Assembly (NCBI GenBank): GCA_036897095.1
Contig: JAYMSP010000056.1
Span: forward strand, 1-64,000
Length of the DNA stretch: 64,000 nt
From: Plantago elongata
Lineage: Eukaryota; Streptophyta; Magnoliopsida; Lamiales; Plantaginaceae
Direction of reading: 5' to 3'
This document shows positions 61,560 through 64,000 of this stretch, one piece after another; the first letter of the stretch is position 1, and each line of letters starts with the position of its first letter. The notes beneath the pieces were generated by a model, which was not told the DNA's origin, did no database searches, and saw only the letters and a program-made list of their open reading frames with translations. Position numbers and translations under genes: made by a program.

Positions 61560-64000
61560 GTGTCTCAACACCAAAATGCTACCCAAAAGCGAGATATTAC
61601 TGTCAAACTATAGAGAAAAAATTACTGTCAAACTATAGAGAAAAAAGCTGAATGAAGCTTCACTTTGCAAGAGAAATCAGATTAGTTAAAATTGATCTCA
61701 TTCACTCCATATTATAGTTGTCATTTCACTGTATTACTTTTTTCACTCAAGTGTGCTAGCGTTATTGGTAACTTGTACCCTACGCTTCTAGGCTAGTACA
61801 GGCGATTAGTTGGATGGTTATATATAACCATAACTTTCTTCTTCATTAGATTATCTTAGCTCATTCATTCAAATAGAAAACTCTCTGTAATTCTCTTCTT
61901 CCAGTTCAATGAAATTCAGTTATTCTTTCAATTCTTGAACTGTAATATGGTATCAAGAGCCATACGTTTCTGATCGAGATCAATCTGTATTGATTCTCGC
62001 TTACCCTTCTTCTTCCCATCATCTTCTTCGTCGCTCTGCGATGCTTGCAATTTTTTTTCTTTTTTCTGTAACCGTCAATGGCGACGAATTCAACTGCCGG
62101 TACTTCGTCATATACTACCTCCTCCTCCACGTCCACCACCACTGACCGGACTATAGGCGTATTCCCACATGTATTTCTGGTAAATGTGAGTGCCTTGTGG
62201 TTTCCAATTATGCACTACATGAAAGAGACTGCTCTACCAAGTTTTTGGTTGGCCTCAGTGACAGTTATGCTGCCATACGAAGCCAATTCCTCATGATCAC
62301 TCCATTTCCCACCCTGACCAAGATATTCTCCATCCTCACCCAAGAAGAAAGCCACAGAGGCCTCCAATCTACAACTCCAATAACCCATGATCCTCTTGCT
62401 ATGGCCACTGTTGCACCACCATTCAGACCACCACAAGCCTATCCTGACAGAAAGAGATCCATTCTCAAATGCAAGTATTGTGGATTCTCAGGCCACACTG
62501 TTAATAAATGCTTTCAAGCCATTGGTTACCCTCCAAATTGGAGAGGTCCTAGAGGTCATAGAAGGGCTCCTACCAATGGTTCCCCTGTTACACCAGCTGC
62601 TAATCAAGCACTGGTTCCTGCACATGATCACACCAACATACATGACACCTCTGCACTCACTACTCATGTTGATGCCCCTCTACATATTACTTCAACCATG
62701 ATATGTACCAAATAGACTTTGTTAAACATCGTACACATTTCCATTCAGTTACCTACTAGCACTACTCCCTCTACTCTTAAAGGGCATGCAACTCTCTCTT
62801 TACACAATGCATTATATGTGCATCATTCCATCTCATATCTCTGTCTCACTTAACTAGATATGAAAATGTATGTGTTTATCTCACTGATGACTTGATGAGT
62901 TTACAGAATAAATCTCCAAAAAGATCATTGGTCTGACTGACATTCAAAATGGTCTATACCATTTGAAGACTGATATCACCTCTTTTGATCACTATGTGCC
63001 ACTTTTACCTCAATTTGCTCCCTGTATTGTTTTTGCTAATTCATGTATCTCTCCTAATGTATGGCATATGAGATTAGGTCACTTGCCTACTGAAAGGCTT
63101 TCTTACATTTTAAAACTTCATGTCCATTCTTGTAAAATTTCATATGCCAGTTTGCTAAGAAGAAGAGACTGTCTTTTAATGATTCTGCTAATGTTGCCTC
63201 TCATTCTTTCGATTTAATTCACATGGATATTTGGGGTCCCTTCCACCAAACCTCTTACAATGGTTATCGTTTCTTTTTAACTATCGTTGATGATTTTTCC
63301 CTTACCACATGGGTCTACCTTATGTAACACAAATATGAAACATGTATGCATATGGTCCACTTTTACAACTATGTTTCTACCCAGTTTGGTGCTAAAATCA
63401 AAACTATCAGTTTTGATAGTGGAGCTGAGTTTCTCTACACTAATTTTTAAAACAAACATGGCATATTACATCAACATTCTTGCGTTGCTACTCCCTAACA
63501 AAATGGGAGAGTAGAACGCAAACACCAACATATTTTGCAGGAGCTCGGGCACTCTTGTTTCAGGCACATCTTCCATCAATTTTGATGCTATCCAAACTGC
63601 TGTATATCTCATTAACCGTGTCCCATCCTCTCTACTCCACAATAAATCTCCCTATGAAGTACTTAACAATGCCACACCAGACTACACCTTTCTCCGCACT
63701 TTTGGTTGCTTGTGCTATATTTCCACTCTCACTGCCAATAGAGACAAATTCAGTCCCAGATCCCAAAAAAATGTATCTTTGTAGGCTACCCCATTGGCTA
63801 CAAAGGCTACAAAGTACATGCCATTAGCACAAAAAAATGCACCATCTCCAGGGACATAAAAAATTTTGAAACACAATTTCCCTTCCAGCATCCTACTCAT
63901 CACACTAATGATGTTTTTACTTCTGATATCATTCCATCTGTATCCCCTCCTCACAATGATTTCATTTGTCCCTCTACCTTCATTCCACAACAGTCCTCAC
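61560..64000 (+). mobile_element. Ty1/copia LTR retrotransposon fossil (plus strand, runs off the window)
   Basis: A second copia element in opposite orientation. The 5' LTR ends near 61948, followed by the primer-binding site TGGTATCAAGAGCC, which pairs with initiator Met tRNA as usual for copia. A TATA box (TATATATAACC) lies near 61819 in the LTR. Parts in order: gag (from about 62078) with a CCHC zinc knuckle (CKYCGFSGHTVNKCF), the GAG-pre-integrase motif (VWHMRLGHLPTERLSYI) and integrase-like sequence to the window edge. The reverse transcriptase and 3' LTR lie outside the window. Broken, with several breaks. The LTR start is not determined, so the left edge is approximate. Moderately old. 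Confidence 0.85.
61600..61648 (+). repeat. Tandem pair of a 25-bp unit
   Basis: TTACTGTCAAACTATAGAG plus an A run occurs twice in direct tandem, within or just left of the 5' LTR of the plus-strand copia element. Confidence 0.9.

Overview
This 64-kb window is nuclear DNA of a flowering plant. The genes are split by many AT-rich introns, the intergenic space is full of plant transposons (CACTA, LINE, MITEs, SINEs, a Mutator-like element, Ty1/copia), and each conserved protein is closest in wording to the eudicot proteins I know. The species cannot be named from the sequence; an asterid is a guess only.

Layout, left to right. 0-4 kb: end of a CACTA transposon with its transposase-associated domain, then two decayed LINE 3' ends. 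5.2-15.3 kb (+): a 20-exon SIT4-phosphatase-associated (SAPS-domain) protein. 16.3-19.1 kb (-): a cationic amino acid transporter of the CAT1 type with a 5'-UTR intron. 19-25 kb: intergenic, with a long-inverted-repeat element around a 20-bp minisatellite and small MITEs. 25.0-34.4 kb (+): a cation-chloride cotransporter (CCC1), 13 exons, 990 aa. 35.2-43.9 kb (-): DDB1, 19 exons, 1089 aa. 46.1-46.6 kb (-): a small stand-alone receiver-domain response regulator (type-C ARR-like). 47-52 kb: a foldback element, a block of degenerate AT-rich repeats and a hAT-like MITE. 52.5-55.9 kb (-): an F-box/LRR protein of the SKIP19/FBL23 type with a repeat-filled 2.5-kb intron. 56.7-58.0 kb (+): a broken Mutator-like/FAR1-type transposase. 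58.7-59.3 kb (+): a secreted hybrid proline-rich protein with an eight-cysteine domain. 59.8-64 kb: two Ty1/copia fossils in opposite orientation.

The exon models were assembled by hand from splice sites, reading-frame phase and remembered homologous proteins. All joins keep frame, and the summed lengths (802, 587, 990, 1089, 133 and 334 aa) match or lie near family norms. The genes are independent housekeeping or signalling loci with no common pathway: phosphatase regulation, amino acid transport, K+/Cl- cotransport, CUL4-DDB1 ubiquitin ligase adaptor, phosphorelay, SCF ubiquitin ligase, cell wall or lipid binding. I found no operon-like or defence-like cluster and no convincing new biological system. 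The most interesting local items are a tandem exon-intron duplication with paired GC-AG introns in the SAPS gene, a family of very short tRNA-derived SINEs with intact target-site duplications, and two long-inverted-repeat elements.
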